From the IMG/VR virus record IMGVR_UViG_3300005753_000022, positions 1 to 34,776 of that record: a stretch of 34,776 nucleotides of DNA; one strand, given 5' to 3'. Source of the stretch: a virus. The position numbers were made by a program, and so were the translations under genes. The notes beneath the pieces are model-generated. The model was not told the origin of the DNA and did not search any database. It worked only from the letters and a program-made list of their open reading frames with translations. Each line of letters starts with the position of its first letter. The stretch's first letter is position 1. Positions 1 through 9,300 of the stretch are shown here, piece by piece.

Positions 1-34
1 TACGCGAATATGCCTTTGTATAATTGTGTAGGGC

Positions 35-70
35 GACTTTTTAAATGTGATTTTTTACACTTAGAAAGTC
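35..70 (-). repeat. nested imperfect inverted repeat at left phage end
   Basis: GACTTT at 35-40 pairs with AAAGTC at 65-70. Inside it AAATGT (43-48) pairs with ACACTT (57-62) with one wobble on the minus-strand transcript. It lies 18 bp inside the putative left terminus and beyond the last leftward gene. It could be a second terminator hairpin or part of a transposase-binding end. The sequence cannot decide between these. Confidence 0.35.
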
Positions 71-77
71 CAAGCAT

Positions 78-105
78 TTAAAGCTACAAATCTAAATAGC
101 TTTAA
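78..105 (-). terminator. hairpin ending the leftward late operon
   Basis: A perfect 9-bp stem, TTAAAGCTA at 78-86 with TAGCTTTAA at 97-105, surrounds a 10-nt loop. It overlaps the stop codon of the last leftward gene (92-94). No clean U-tract follows immediately on the minus strand, so termination is plausible but not certain. The hairpin at 35-70 may act with it. Confidence 0.4.
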
Positions 106-625
106 GCTCTTCTATGCTTTTGCAAGCATTTGCCTTGCGTTCTCTTTTTTTCTTTCTATAAAAAGCTGCCTGAAGATAATTACCTATATGTACTGCTTCA
201 GCTAGGGCTTCGTCTTTGGGGATGTTGGGATCGACTTTTAAAGTAACAACCTTGTCATCAGTGTCACTGAACTGCATCGAGCTTTTCCCGTCAGCTATTG
301 CCATCGCTCTTACACTTTCTATTCGTCTCCCTGTTTGCTCAATACCTCCTGTTTTGTCTGACTGCCACGTATGACCTGCATCGGTCTTTACATTAGAGCT
401 AACCTCTACAATGTAATCCAATTTAATCTTACGAACCTTTTCTTCTGTTGCTTTTACTAGGTTTACGTCTAGTAACTCGGAAGATAATAGAACTCTGGGC
501 GTGCCATTAACGAGCTTGTATGTTTGGTCTGGGTTGTCAATTTCGTAGTAACCGTGCAAAGGCGTATCAAGTGTAGTAAATCCATCTTGATTGCCAGCAG
601 CATCAAATGTTGCATATATTGTCAT
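92..625 (-). CDS. putative tail fibre accessory protein, DUF4376-like
   Basis: A 177-aa protein and the last gene of the leftward late operon. The start at 625 is chosen because AAGGAGA sits just upstream; an in-frame ATG 21 nt earlier adds seven residues without a better ribosome site. The N-terminus (MTIYATFDAAGNQDGF) resembles the start of small phage proteins encoded next to tail fibres. The C-terminal half, with regularly spaced hydrophobic residues and a basic tail rich in Lys/Arg, resembles DUF4376 proteins found in tail-fibre cassettes. It slightly precedes the phage terminus and follows a fibre-like gene. A role in fibre assembly or tip decoration is inferred from position; the family match was made by eye only. 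Confidence 0.6.
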   Translation of the reverse strand: MTIYATFDAAGNQDGFTTLDTPLHGYYEIDNPDQTYKLVNGTPRVLLSSELLDVNLVKATEEKVRKIKLDYIVEVSSNVKTDAGHTWQSDKTGGIEQTGRRIESVRAMAIADGKSSMQFSDTDDKVVTLKVDPNIPKDEALAEAVHIGNYLQAAFYRKKKRERKANACKSIEELKAI

Positions 626-636
626 ATATCTTCTCC

Positions 637-1728
637 TTAGTTCCACAGCTCGTAATCATTTGCCACAGGTTTTTGCTGGCAAGCTAGAGTGAGCGGGATA
701 TTAATTTCTAGGCCATTCCCTAGGAATGACTTCATATTGTAAAATTCGTGATGTTCTATGAATTGATAGCCACTTGAGCTTGCAAAGTAGTGAGCGGGAT
801 TCTGTTTGACTAGTACAACAGTTCTTCCTGCGGGAATTTGGATTGATACGGTTGATTCTTTCTTATGGTGAGAGCTTGTATTTTTCTCTACAAGCGCCCA
901 TGTTATTGAATCAATGATATCGCCATCTTTTGCATTGGGCGTACCCACAGAGACAGATGCAGGGGCATAAGATCCACCATAATTTGAATACGCATGAGAT
1001 AAGTTACGTGTAATCGTCGAATCTGTTGTATTGCTGAGAAACATAGCTGATACAAAAAAGGCTGGATAATTGTAAATATTACCCGAGTAAGCGTATTTAA
1101 CTTCTTGGTCGCGTAATGCCCATGAATCATTTTTGACAAATTCAATGCGCGGCGGTTCTGCAAATTGCGTTTGCTTGCGGTTATTAACGCCGATTCCTGC
1201 CAATAATTTAAAGGGCATGGAGGCATTGCTAGCATTGTGAAATTGACCCATCTCGGTTGTATAGCCTCCACCTGAACAATCATATCGATGCATTTTAGCA
1301 AGCAAAAATGGATTAGCTCCTTCCAAGATATAACTTGAATCTTTCGGTTTTATGAGTGACTTCCCCGCTTGATCAATTAAATCAAGTTGATCTTGCGTGG
1401 TTGTTTCAGCGAAAGCCTTAAATGCTAATGTTCTCTCAACTGCTATCTGTTTTAGAGACTTTGCAGAACCTTCCACTAACACTTTCAGAGCTGCGCCTTC
1501 GGTTGCAAGGATGCCTGAAATCAATAATAAACCTGCTGCAGATTCGGTTTTAATTGCCTCGACTTGCTCATCTCCGAATTCTATTAGCATCATTGCAGAG
1601 ACTTGCAGTTCTAATTTTTCGATAGATGAAACAATATAGGCGATAGTCTTGGCATCCGCATCAGGTGCTAGGTTTTTTAGTCGCTCTTTTAGTATGACAA
1701 TAACGTCAATAATTGTTTTTGTACTCAT
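637..1728 (-). CDS. putative tail fibre / host-recognition protein
   Basis: A 363-aa protein whose ATG overlaps the upstream gene's stop (ATGA type), so it is translationally coupled. The N-terminal third (about residues 1-110) is helical and Ala/Leu/Glu-rich. The rest is rich in Ser, Asn, Tyr and Gly with beta-like alternation and short aromatic patches, as in receptor-binding domains. No catalytic motif is visible. Its position at the distal end of the tail cassette, after a series of coiled-coil proteins, suggests the receptor-binding tip. I do not recognise a named family; the function is inferred from context and composition. Confidence 0.55.
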   Translation of the reverse strand: MSTKTIIDVIVILKERLKNLAPDADAKTIAYIVSSIEKLELQVSAMMLIEFGDEQVEAIKTESAAGLLLISGILATEGAALKVLVEGSAKSLKQIAVERTLAFKAFAETTTQDQLDLIDQAGKSLIKPKDSSYILEGANPFLLAKMHRYDCSGGGYTTEMGQFHNASNASMPFKLLAGIGVNNRKQTQFAEPPRIEFVKNDSWALRDQEVKYAYSGNIYNYPAFFVSAMFLSNTTDSTITRNLSHAYSNYGGSYAPASVSVGTPNAKDGDIIDSITWALVEKNTSSHHKKESTVSIQIPAGRTVVLVKQNPAHYFASSSGYQFIEHHEFYNMKSFLGNGLEINIPLTLACQQKPVANDYELWN

Positions 1729-2705
1729 AAAAATTCAAATCCCATGTGGTTTTCAAAAGCACTATCATTCGCATCTTCGAGCAATTTTAGTGCTTGCGGT
1801 GATATAGCCTTAGTGTGTGATGTTGCGATGGCTGCTGCTTGTTGTGATAATTCCATTGATTTATCTGCTGAGGCTTTCATTGCGGCGGTTTTGTAATACA
1901 GTTTTTCTGTATCATTTAGAATGGATTGGCTTTCTGCTTTATCGGTTTCAACTTGATTTTTGTGTTCTTTTATCGTTATTTCAAGCGCGTAAATTTGGTT
2001 TTTGTAGTTATTAATCAGATTTTCATAATCTGAAATTTTCTTAATGTTTTCTTGATTGGCCTCTGATTGTGCCTTGATATCAATTAAGATATCACTCACA
2101 TCTTGCTTGTTTTGATCTGTATCTTCTTTGTGTTGTCGGATTACTTTCTCAAGCTTCACAGCCTCTTGTGTGTACTTCAGTATGGTGTTTTGATAGATAT
2201 CAATTATGGCGATATAATCTGAAATATCGCTATCGTACTTAACTGTCTTATTGTACGTTTCGTCAGAATGTTTTCTGTTTTCTTCTACTGACTTTCTATG
2301 TGCTTCAATGGTTATTTCAAGATCAATTATTGTATTTTTATAGTTTGATATGGCTTGCCTATAAGTCGCCACATCCGACAAATAACGTGAAACTTCGGTT
2401 GCACTTTTTGCAATGGATTGCTCGGATGCTTGAGCGTATGACACAAGTTTCTCAAGCAAGGTTTTAACTTGATTTGACCAGCCTTTTGCATCACCGAGTA
2501 GATTGATCAGAAATACACCGTAATGCGGGATGAGTACCTCACTCCACTGCTTTAGGGCGGCATCTCTTCCTTCTGTTTTTTCGATAAAGGCGACCGTATC
2601 ACCGATTTCATAGGCAAAACTTTGCAAATCCAAACCTAAATCTGGCATTGCATAAACACTACCATCCAGCAGATTAACGTCGATGTACTTCACATTATCA
2701 GCCAT
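1725..2705 (-). CDS. long coiled-coil tail fibre shaft protein
   Basis: A 326-aa protein. The first 90 residues look globular; residues about 90-300 are a nearly continuous predicted coiled coil, with three related segments built round Y-x-N-x-I followed by LE-x-x-I-x-x-HK. Overlaps at both ends (8 bp with the upstream gene, 4 bp with the downstream one) place it in a tightly coupled fibre operon. Long helical shafts with internal repeats are typical of trimeric tail fibres or whiskers. The C-terminus ends in a short Phe-rich tail. No homologous family is recognised; the structural role is inferred. Confidence 0.55.
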   Translation of the reverse strand: MADNVKYIDVNLLDGSVYAMPDLGLDLQSFAYEIGDTVAFIEKTEGRDAALKQWSEVLIPHYGVFLINLLGDAKGWSNQVKTLLEKLVSYAQASEQSIAKSATEVSRYLSDVATYRQAISNYKNTIIDLEITIEAHRKSVEENRKHSDETYNKTVKYDSDISDYIAIIDIYQNTILKYTQEAVKLEKVIRQHKEDTDQNKQDVSDILIDIKAQSEANQENIKKISDYENLINNYKNQIYALEITIKEHKNQVETDKAESQSILNDTEKLYYKTAAMKASADKSMELSQQAAAIATSHTKAISPQALKLLEDANDSAFENHMGFEFL

Positions 2706-3078
2706 TTAAAAACTCCAAATTACTTAATTGATTGGAAAGCACAGTCAACGTACTTACAAGGCTGTCTGTATCACGATTTGGGTCAATGGTAGGTATATTA
2801 ATTTCAGGCGAACCAAAGATGGAAGGTGGGACAATCACTGTGACACTATCTGCCTCTTTAGCTATTGCTGTTGTCAGTATTTCAGGCGATGCAGGGTTAC
2901 TTGCATCCGCACTCTTTATATCGCCCACCACGGTATTAATTGACTTATTTCTTGTTTCTAAACGTTCTAGACGTTCAACAATTTCATTATTGCGATGATT
3001 AATAACAACCGCGATTTGCTGCGCCATTATTTGACTATGACGGCTTTTTTCTTGCTCAATATTAATTTGACTATTCAT
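2698..3078 (-). CDS. small tail-fibre-region protein, unknown
   Basis: A 126-aa protein. The N-terminal 50 residues form a charged amphipathic helix (Glu/Arg-rich, ending around ERLERLETRNKS). The centre is Val/Ile/Pro-rich and could be a beta linker. The C-terminal 25 residues again look helical. It lies between two coiled-coil fibre genes and overlaps the next gene by 8 bp. It may connect fibre segments. I recognise no family. Confidence 0.5.
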   Translation of the reverse strand: MNSQINIEQEKSRHSQIMAQQIAVVINHRNNEIVERLERLETRNKSINTVVGDIKSADASNPASPEILTTAIAKEADSVTVIVPPSIFGSPEINIPTIDPNRDTDSLVSTLTVLSNQLSNLEFLNG

Positions 3079-3149
3079 GTATCACCCATCTAAAGATCAG
3101 GGGTAAAAATCCCAACTACCCCATCACTTAAATACAAATGTTATCGCTG

Positions 3150-3959
3150 TTACTGAATTAACGCATCGTCACCCATTTCAATTCCCAGCCCAACATATAG
3201 CGCGGCAATCCCTGCATTTGTTGATGATTTGCTAACCTCAACGGACTGAGCGTGTGTTACAAAGCTATCGGCACGATTAAGCAATGCATCAAGGCGTTCA
3301 CGCTCTGTAATCGCTGCATCTCTTAAATGACCTTCAATGCCTTTCGCGCGCAAATATTCGTCTTCAATGGCTTTTTTATGTGCTGCTAATGTCTCAAGCA
3401 TCTGTGCAACTGTAGACTTATTCGTGGTGCTGTCTTTTTCTAGAACAACCACACGCGCATCCAGCAAAATCTTCCATGACTCAATTGCTTCTAAGCGCGC
3501 ATTATGATCAGCTAACTTTTGATCTTGAGCGGTTTCAGTGAGAAGTGACTTGGCAGTTGAATTAGAAATATCACTTTCATTTTTAGTGATACGCTCATCC
3601 AGCGCTTTTCGTGCAATACGACCTTCTTCCTGCACCGTTGTGATTTTACCCGAAAGTGCTGTTAACTCACTTTCAACGGCTGATTTTAACGCTGTCAAAC
3701 CTGCCGTATTGGTATCTGATGTGACTTTAATTGCATTGATCTTTGTTTGTAGCGTCAACAACATATCTTCATCAATTAGCTCATTGTGCGCTTTAATTGA
3801 TGCAGCAAGGGCTTCATGGTCAACTTCTAAAACTTCCATCATGTTTGCATTGACTGCTTTGATGACGGTTGCAAGATGACCAGAGAAGGCCGCAGAATGT
3901 GCATCTAATGCCGCTTGTGCTTGTGCTGCGGTTAATTGTGTTTCTGTTAATTCTGGCAT
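3150..3959 (-). CDS. coiled-coil tail fibre-like protein
   Basis: A 269-aa, Ala-, Leu-, Thr- and Glu-rich protein with heptad-like spacing through about residues 10-230 and few aromatic residues. This suggests an elongated helical trimer. It starts 1 bp from the preceding small gene's stop (3961) and is followed by 71 bp with no gene, where GGGGTA and TACCCC could form only a weak hairpin. Its place between distal-tail and host-recognition genes fits a fibre or tail-tip connector. No enzymatic motif is visible and the family is not recognised. Confidence 0.55.
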   Translation of the reverse strand: MPELTETQLTAAQAQAALDAHSAAFSGHLATVIKAVNANMMEVLEVDHEALAASIKAHNELIDEDMLLTLQTKINAIKVTSDTNTAGLTALKSAVESELTALSGKITTVQEEGRIARKALDERITKNESDISNSTAKSLLTETAQDQKLADHNARLEAIESWKILLDARVVVLEKDSTTNKSTVAQMLETLAAHKKAIEDEYLRAKGIEGHLRDAAITERERLDALLNRADSFVTHAQSVEVSKSSTNAGIAALYVGLGIEMGDDALIQ

Positions 3960-3960
3960 G

Positions 3961-4167
3961 TTATTTATCCATTTTATTTAAATTTAAAAGTGCGATTACG
4001 CCCGTATTGAATTCAGGATAATCGGTTTGTGTGTAGGCTAACCGCCATTCTTTTCTTGTCTTGCTTGATTCAAAAATGTAGGTTTTATCCACGGCTTTTT
4101 GAATCAATTTTGCACCCTTCATTTTCATGAATTGTGCGAATCCTGCGTCTTTTGTTTTAACGTGCAT
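3961..4167 (-). CDS. small protein, DUF5659-like
   Basis: A 68-aa basic protein. The pattern (TKDAGFAQFMKMKGAKL, then YIFES, then a Y-x-Q-x-D segment followed by a helix) resembles DUF5659, small phage proteins of unknown function in which a helix is followed by an F-x-F strand and a second helix. It sits between distal-tail and fibre genes and is probably co-transcribed. The assignment was made by eye and is weak; the gene itself is well supported by operon spacing. Confidence 0.5.
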   Translation of the reverse strand: MHVKTKDAGFAQFMKMKGAKLIQKAVDKTYIFESSKTRKEWRLAYTQTDYPEFNTGVIALLNLNKMDK

Positions 4168-4199
4168 TTAATCCCCTTTAACCTCTTCTTAAGCCCTGT

Positions 4200-5033
4200 T
4201 TAAACTTCTCTGAATGTCTGCTCAAGCGCATGTATATCTACGTCATTATGCGAAAACCCTGAGGGCACAATATTTGCAATAAATGCGTTTTGCTGCTCGA
4301 ATGCAACATTATCGTTATCGGGATACAGATTAATAAAAGCACCCTTTCCGCCTGTTTCCTGTAAATCATTCCAATATCTGACGCGTTCTTGCGTGCTTAG
4401 CTTTGCGAACGATACCGATAGCTCGCGCCATTTCGCTTTATTTCCCACACTCAGCAGTGACCCGCCACGGGTGCGGCGATCTGATTGGGAAAAATTAGGC
4501 GTTAATACTGCCCCAAAGTTCGCGCCCGTTTGCGGTACAAATGATTGACCCAATGCGGCAAAATAAACATCTAAGTCAGCGCCCTCTTTGGGTGACTTTT
4601 CATTGCAGATAATTCGCCCTGAGCGATAAATTACAGGCTTATCGAAATATTGAACCAAAATATTATCCGCGTTATTAACCGTCGCACCATAAGCATCAAT
4701 CCCCACCCGCCACAAGCCCAAGGGGATTAGATATGACACATATTTAACGCCCGAATCGTGGACAATCTTTCCTGTTTGTCGATTACCTGCATATAGCAGT
4801 AAACGAGCTGTTACGAGCTTTCCGTCCATCTTGAGATAAAATGTGTCAGCTATTTCAGGGTTGATACGATCAAATAAAATAGATTGACTTTCATTTTCAT
4901 CAAAACGCGCAAAGCGTGAACGCCATGTGTTGACAATATTTTTCAGCGGTTTGCCTGCTTGCGTTTTATCGCCTGTAATTGTCGCACTTAGCATCTGATT
5001 TTTAATCAAAATTCTAATATTTTCACAGGTCAT
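4200..5033 (-). CDS. distal tail protein of unknown family
   Basis: A 277-aa protein. The start at 5033 is chosen because its ATGA overlaps the upstream gene's stop; an ATG 36 nt further upstream would overlap more and adds a Cys/His-containing extension without a ribosome site. The sequence mixes beta-rich stretches with many aromatic residues (for example WRVGIDAYG near residue 107). There are no Cys-rich or membrane segments. Its place directly after the tape measure and tail-tip assembly gene matches distal-tail/tail-tip proteins of siphoviral Mu relatives. The function is inferred from position. Confidence 0.55.
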   Translation of the reverse strand: MTCENIRILIKNQMLSATITGDKTQAGKPLKNIVNTWRSRFARFDENESQSILFDRINPEIADTFYLKMDGKLVTARLLLYAGNRQTGKIVHDSGVKYVSYLIPLGLWRVGIDAYGATVNNADNILVQYFDKPVIYRSGRIICNEKSPKEGADLDVYFAALGQSFVPQTGANFGAVLTPNFSQSDRRTRGGSLLSVGNKAKWRELSVSFAKLSTQERVRYWNDLQETGGKGAFINLYPDNDNVAFEQQNAFIANIVPSGFSHNDVDIHALEQTFREV

Positions 5034-5818
5034 TCTGTCACCTCTATTATGACAATTTGATCTGTCCACACTTTTTCAAATCCCAGCACAATTACATCGG
5101 CCGACAGCATGGGATCATCGATTGTTATTGTGTCGCCCAGTTGTACCGTTATTGCAAGCGCATAGGCTTCTATCTTCCAATTGCGTCGAATATGGCCGTA
5201 ATCACTTTCTAAGTGCTTCAATTCTGCTTCGGCTTGCTGCTGATCTGTGAGCACTGTATCTACTCGGAATGTTGCATCATTGCTTAATGCCGATTTACCT
5301 GTTTTTGCGCTCAATACGGCATATTCTTGCTGATAGTGTGCGTGGTCTTCCGGCTTTAATCCTAAATCATCAATTAGCGCCAATGAGCCATTACTTTGCA
5401 CTGAAAAATTGCGATTATATGCTAGCTCTACGGTTACTTTTGTCGGTTCAATACCTGATGCTGATATTGTAAAAATATCATCAACATCCAGTGTTAAAAC
5501 GGGCGTTGATTTGCGGATAGCGATAAGCTCATGCTCGCCCAAACGATTACGGCGCAAGCTAATACCTAGCGGTGATATTATTGCGTCAATGACATCACGA
5601 TAGGTATTTTTATCACGCGAATACCAGCCTATTTTATAATCCTGTTGACCCCTAAAATTAATTAATCTAATCGCTGATTGACTGATTCCTGCCAATGACA
5701 ATAAGTACTCTATTGCCTGCTTTAATGTGTCGTGCTGCTCAATAATATCCCCTGTGATTTGCCCCGCAGGTGATTGCCCTAATGCAACTGTCCCCTCTAG
5801 ATAATTGGGCAGTAACAC
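5030..5818 (-). CDS. distal tail/baseplate hub-like protein, C-terminal part (frameshifted from 5739-6389)
   Basis: A 262-codon frame with no ribosome binding site before its nominal GTG at 5818. It overlaps the preceding frame by 80 bp. Its true beginning is probably the continuation of that frame: if one G of the GGGG run at 5792-5795 is skipped, the reading passes ...AQLSRG into TVALGQSPAGQITGD, giving one protein of about 452 aa. The segment GTVALGQSPAGQITGD resembles the mid-region of phage tail-tip proteins in which a G-T-x-x-L-x-x-x-P-A-G-x-I-T-x-D motif precedes the second domain. The remaining 250 residues are beta-rich. Whether the break is a sequencing error, mutation or recoding cannot be told here. 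Confidence 0.6.
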   Translation of the reverse strand: MLLPNYLEGTVALGQSPAGQITGDIIEQHDTLKQAIEYLLSLAGISQSAIRLINFRGQQDYKIGWYSRDKNTYRDVIDAIISPLGISLRRNRLGEHELIAIRKSTPVLTLDVDDIFTISASGIEPTKVTVELAYNRNFSVQSNGSLALIDDLGLKPEDHAHYQQEYAVLSAKTGKSALSNDATFRVDTVLTDQQQAEAELKHLESDYGHIRRNWKIEAYALAITVQLGDTITIDDPMLSADVIVLGFEKVWTDQIVIIEVTE

Positions 5819-6389
5819 TGCTTGGTGTTATCCCTATATCTCTGACTGCAACAGAATCAATTTTATCGTTATTAAACTGATAAATCTGCTGGCCGTAATC
5901 AATTAATATAGGCGCACAATTAAAAGGCGACCCCAGCGCAAAGGGAACTAACTGATTATCGATATATTCTGTTTCAATTTCTTTATCAAGCCGATAATCT
6001 GTGTTGTCGAAGTTGATGCGATAAACGTTATCATCCACGGGTTCGATATCGGCAATAACAGCATCCACTAGCAGTTGAAACTGATCCCGCGACCATGATA
6101 AATCACCCATAAATAGCTGGCATTTTTGTCCTGAAAAATCCGTTTTCGCCCAATGATTGCGCCGATCATCAATGAACGTTAATTCTCCCACTCCTGATGG
6201 ATTATCGATGCTTTCGATGATCTCTATATCGCCCTCAATTAGTGCATCATAAATTAGATCATCGGAGGCGTAAGGGTAATCTGATAAGCCATAAACCACA
6301 TCATCTTTATGTATCTCTACTAAAATAATACGGCTATCTGAATAGCGTAAATCCTTTAGCCAGTCGAGATAAGATTCAGGGTAACTCAT
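5739..6389 (-). CDS. distal tail/baseplate hub-like protein, N-terminal part (frame breaks at 5792)
   Basis: A 216-codon frame whose last 17 or so codons after 5792 look like out-of-frame read-through (Cys/His/Arg-rich, ending ...GANHRGYY). Residues 1-199 are acidic and beta-rich with several Tyr/Trp, in the style of phage tail-tip proteins related to DUF2163; this was judged by eye. The start overlaps the tape measure's stop by 4 bp. Together with the following frame it should encode one structural protein of about 452 aa at the tail tip. Confidence 0.6.
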   Translation of the reverse strand: MSYPESYLDWLKDLRYSDSRIILVEIHKDDVVYGLSDYPYASDDLIYDALIEGDIEIIESIDNPSGVGELTFIDDRRNHWAKTDFSGQKCQLFMGDLSWSRDQFQLLVDAVIADIEPVDDNVYRINFDNTDYRLDKEIETEYIDNQLVPFALGSPFNCAPILIDYGQQIYQFNNDKIDSVAVRDIGITPSSVTAQLSRGDSCIRAITCGANHRGYY

Positions 6390-9300
6390 GCGGCTTTCCC
6401 CTGCTTATTGACGCGAATATTGAGACGATTTTTACGCTTTTGGCTTGCTTGATTTTTGATTATTTCGCCCCCTTGATTGAGGGATATTTTTGCGTATTGC
6501 TGCTGCGTCATATGCAGCGATACCACTTCTTTTTTAAGTGATATCACCTCACCCGTTAAACGCTCAATTTGAGCCATTAGCGCTTGGTTTAACTCATTTG
6601 ATTCTGTCGATCTCGACGGCGAACGTGCGACAGTCGCTTTAAAATAACGCTGTATTGCAAAGCGTGATTGGGCATCCACAACAATTTCATCTTTATGTAA
6701 ATTCGCAGGAAAATCGTCATAAGGAATCCCTTCGCTATTGCCTGTCTTGTAGCTTGTTTTTTCGCCTTTAATGCCGCCCGTTTTACGTCCACCCTGTGTA
6801 TTAATTCCGTCGCCATTGGTATTTTGTGCAGTGACAAGTATCGTCTTACCTTGCGAGCTGGTAAATGAGCTAATATCTGACTGTAAAATCTGATTAGATG
6901 TATAGCCTGCTGACAACAGCTTATTAACATCTGACGCAACGCCCGCTGATGCGGCTTGTGATGTTACTTGTGCTCTTTCTGCAACTTGTACTTGTATGTT
7001 TGCTATTGACGCACTGAGTGCACCAAACAGCGGGGTTAATACACCCGCTAATTCATTCGGCAATGACCCTAAACTGCTGTTGATAATGCTTAGCCAGACC
7101 TCTTGATCTAGGTTGGATTGATACAGGTCAGTAATACGCAAATATTCTGTTTTTGCTTGAGCCAATAAAGCCTCTTGCTTTCTGAGCAAATCAATTTGCG
7201 GGTCATGTAAATTTTCTATCTGCGCCGCTACACTTTCTAAACCTGTTTTTACGAAACTTTCGTCCTGCTGATACGTGTCACTGCTGCCGTAAATTTGACG
7301 GGATAACTCAAGGACGGTTTGCCCCGCTTTTGTTATTAATGCAGCCGATTCTGGATTGTTGCTATCCGCTTTTAGCTGCTCAAATTCTTTGCGTGCTGCG
7401 GTTAATTTATCAATCGGTATTAAACTCGACAGGTCGCTAAATTTAAGCTCCATTAAATAACCGCGTATATCTTTTGCGGTCTCTTTTAGGGTCTCAAATA
7501 CTTCAATTTGCTCACTAAAACTTTCCGTTAAAATATCTTTATTACGTTGATAATTATCACCCACCGCTTGTAGTTGTGTTTCAAATAATGACACGGTATT
7601 TGTGTAAGCATCGTTTGCGGCTTGCAGGCTGTGCAGCTCAATAATCATCGTGTCGCTCAAGCCTTCCACTTGCCATTTGTAATCCTGCAAGGCTTGCTTG
7701 CCGTGGATTAGCTCAATTCTTTGCTGCTTGATTTGCTCTTTGTAAGCATCAAACGCTGTACCAATACGCTGAGTCTCGACTAGTGAATCATTTGCAGCTT
7801 GTAGTGATTCAAGGTCATCTATCATTGAATCTGTTAGGTCATCAATACTGTATTTGTAATCTCGCTGCTGCTCTGTGCTTAGTGTTAATGTGCGGTTTGT
7901 TGCTTCAAGCTGCTGCTTATATTGCTCATATGTTGCCGTAATCGCCTTTTCTTTTTCTAAGGCACTTATTTGTAAACTGATTTCTTGCAAGCTTTCTTTC
8001 ATTGCTTTGCTGTATTCTTTTTCAGTCCAGATTCTGTTTTTTACACCATCTGTGGTATTGCTCAACTCAAAGTAATAGTCCTGCAATCCTTTTATCTCAC
8101 TATTAAAGCCATCGGTAATTTGCTGTGCTTTTTCCAGCGTGCTGAGCGTTTGACTGAGCGTTTCAAGGGTTGAAATCATTGCGCTGGTGTAATTCTGTTC
8201 TTGCCACGCTCTGCGGCGCACAGCTTTTTCTGAGTTTTGCAAGGCAAATATGCTGTCTTCGATGCCTCTTTTTGTTTGTTCGTATGACTCTTGCAGCTTG
8301 TTTAGTAAATCTTGTTCTTTTTTGAGTGCGGCGATGCGGTCTTTTTCGGCTTGTGTTTGTTCTTTGGTTGTATTTGTTGTGGCTTTGATTGCCTCGTTAG
8401 CAGCTGCCGTTGATGCTTTAAGGGTCGTGAAGGTGGATCGCAGGTCAGATAGTTGATCTATCATGTCGTCGGTTAAGCCTGACCCACTCCACTGCTGATT
8501 TTGAAATTCATCATCGCCTAGATCAATCTTGTCAATACTGTCTTGAATACTTCTTGAGGTGTCATTAAATGCATCTTTAACGATGCCTAAGCTGCTTGTT
8601 AATGTGTGAATTTTTGCGGGAACACCCTCTACTTCTTGACCGACCGATTTTGTACTCACCAGCAGGCTTGCTAGCTGCAAATCATAAACCTCGGTGATTT
8701 TTGCTAAATCCTGAGTTGATGCACCCAGCTCTGTAGCCGCATCGATTTGCTGCTGATAATCAAAATCCAGTTTTTGTTTAGCAAAGCTGCGTTTATCCAT
8801 TGTGAGTGCATTGTATTGGCTTTGCACGCCTGACATTAATAATGATAATTGAGATGCTGCATTAGATGCTTTTTGCGCGGCTATAAGTGCCGCGTCACCC
8901 AGCAAATCTAGCGCAGGGATAAACGCATTAAGGGAAACAAAGCTATCTTGCCCTGCTTGAGTTGTTAAATCCAAGCTCTGAATTAGGCTTTTTAGTCCTT
9001 CTACTGTTGTAATATTTGTATTGTTTTGGAGGTTCAGCACATCCAGTTGCGCGTGAGCTTGATCAATAAGCATTTGCTTTTGCTCGGCTTCGGAGTAAAG
9101 CAAATTAAAGTAGCTAGCAGATATACCGCCCAATGCATCCAAGCCACCCGCTGTAGCCACCAATGAACCTGCCGCCTGTATTGCATCTTTGCCCGTCAAT
9201 CCAAACTGTAGCCCTAGCGTCTCAGCCATTGCCGTGACAGATTGCACCTCTTGAAAAACGCGCCCCAGTGTCTCTGCTAAATTTTCACCCTGAAGCGTAT

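Noticed and set aside
903-1301. 132-codon minus-strand frame in the fibre gene
   Set aside because: Same strand but another frame inside the 637-1728 gene, which is coupled to its neighbours by overlaps; no start signal.
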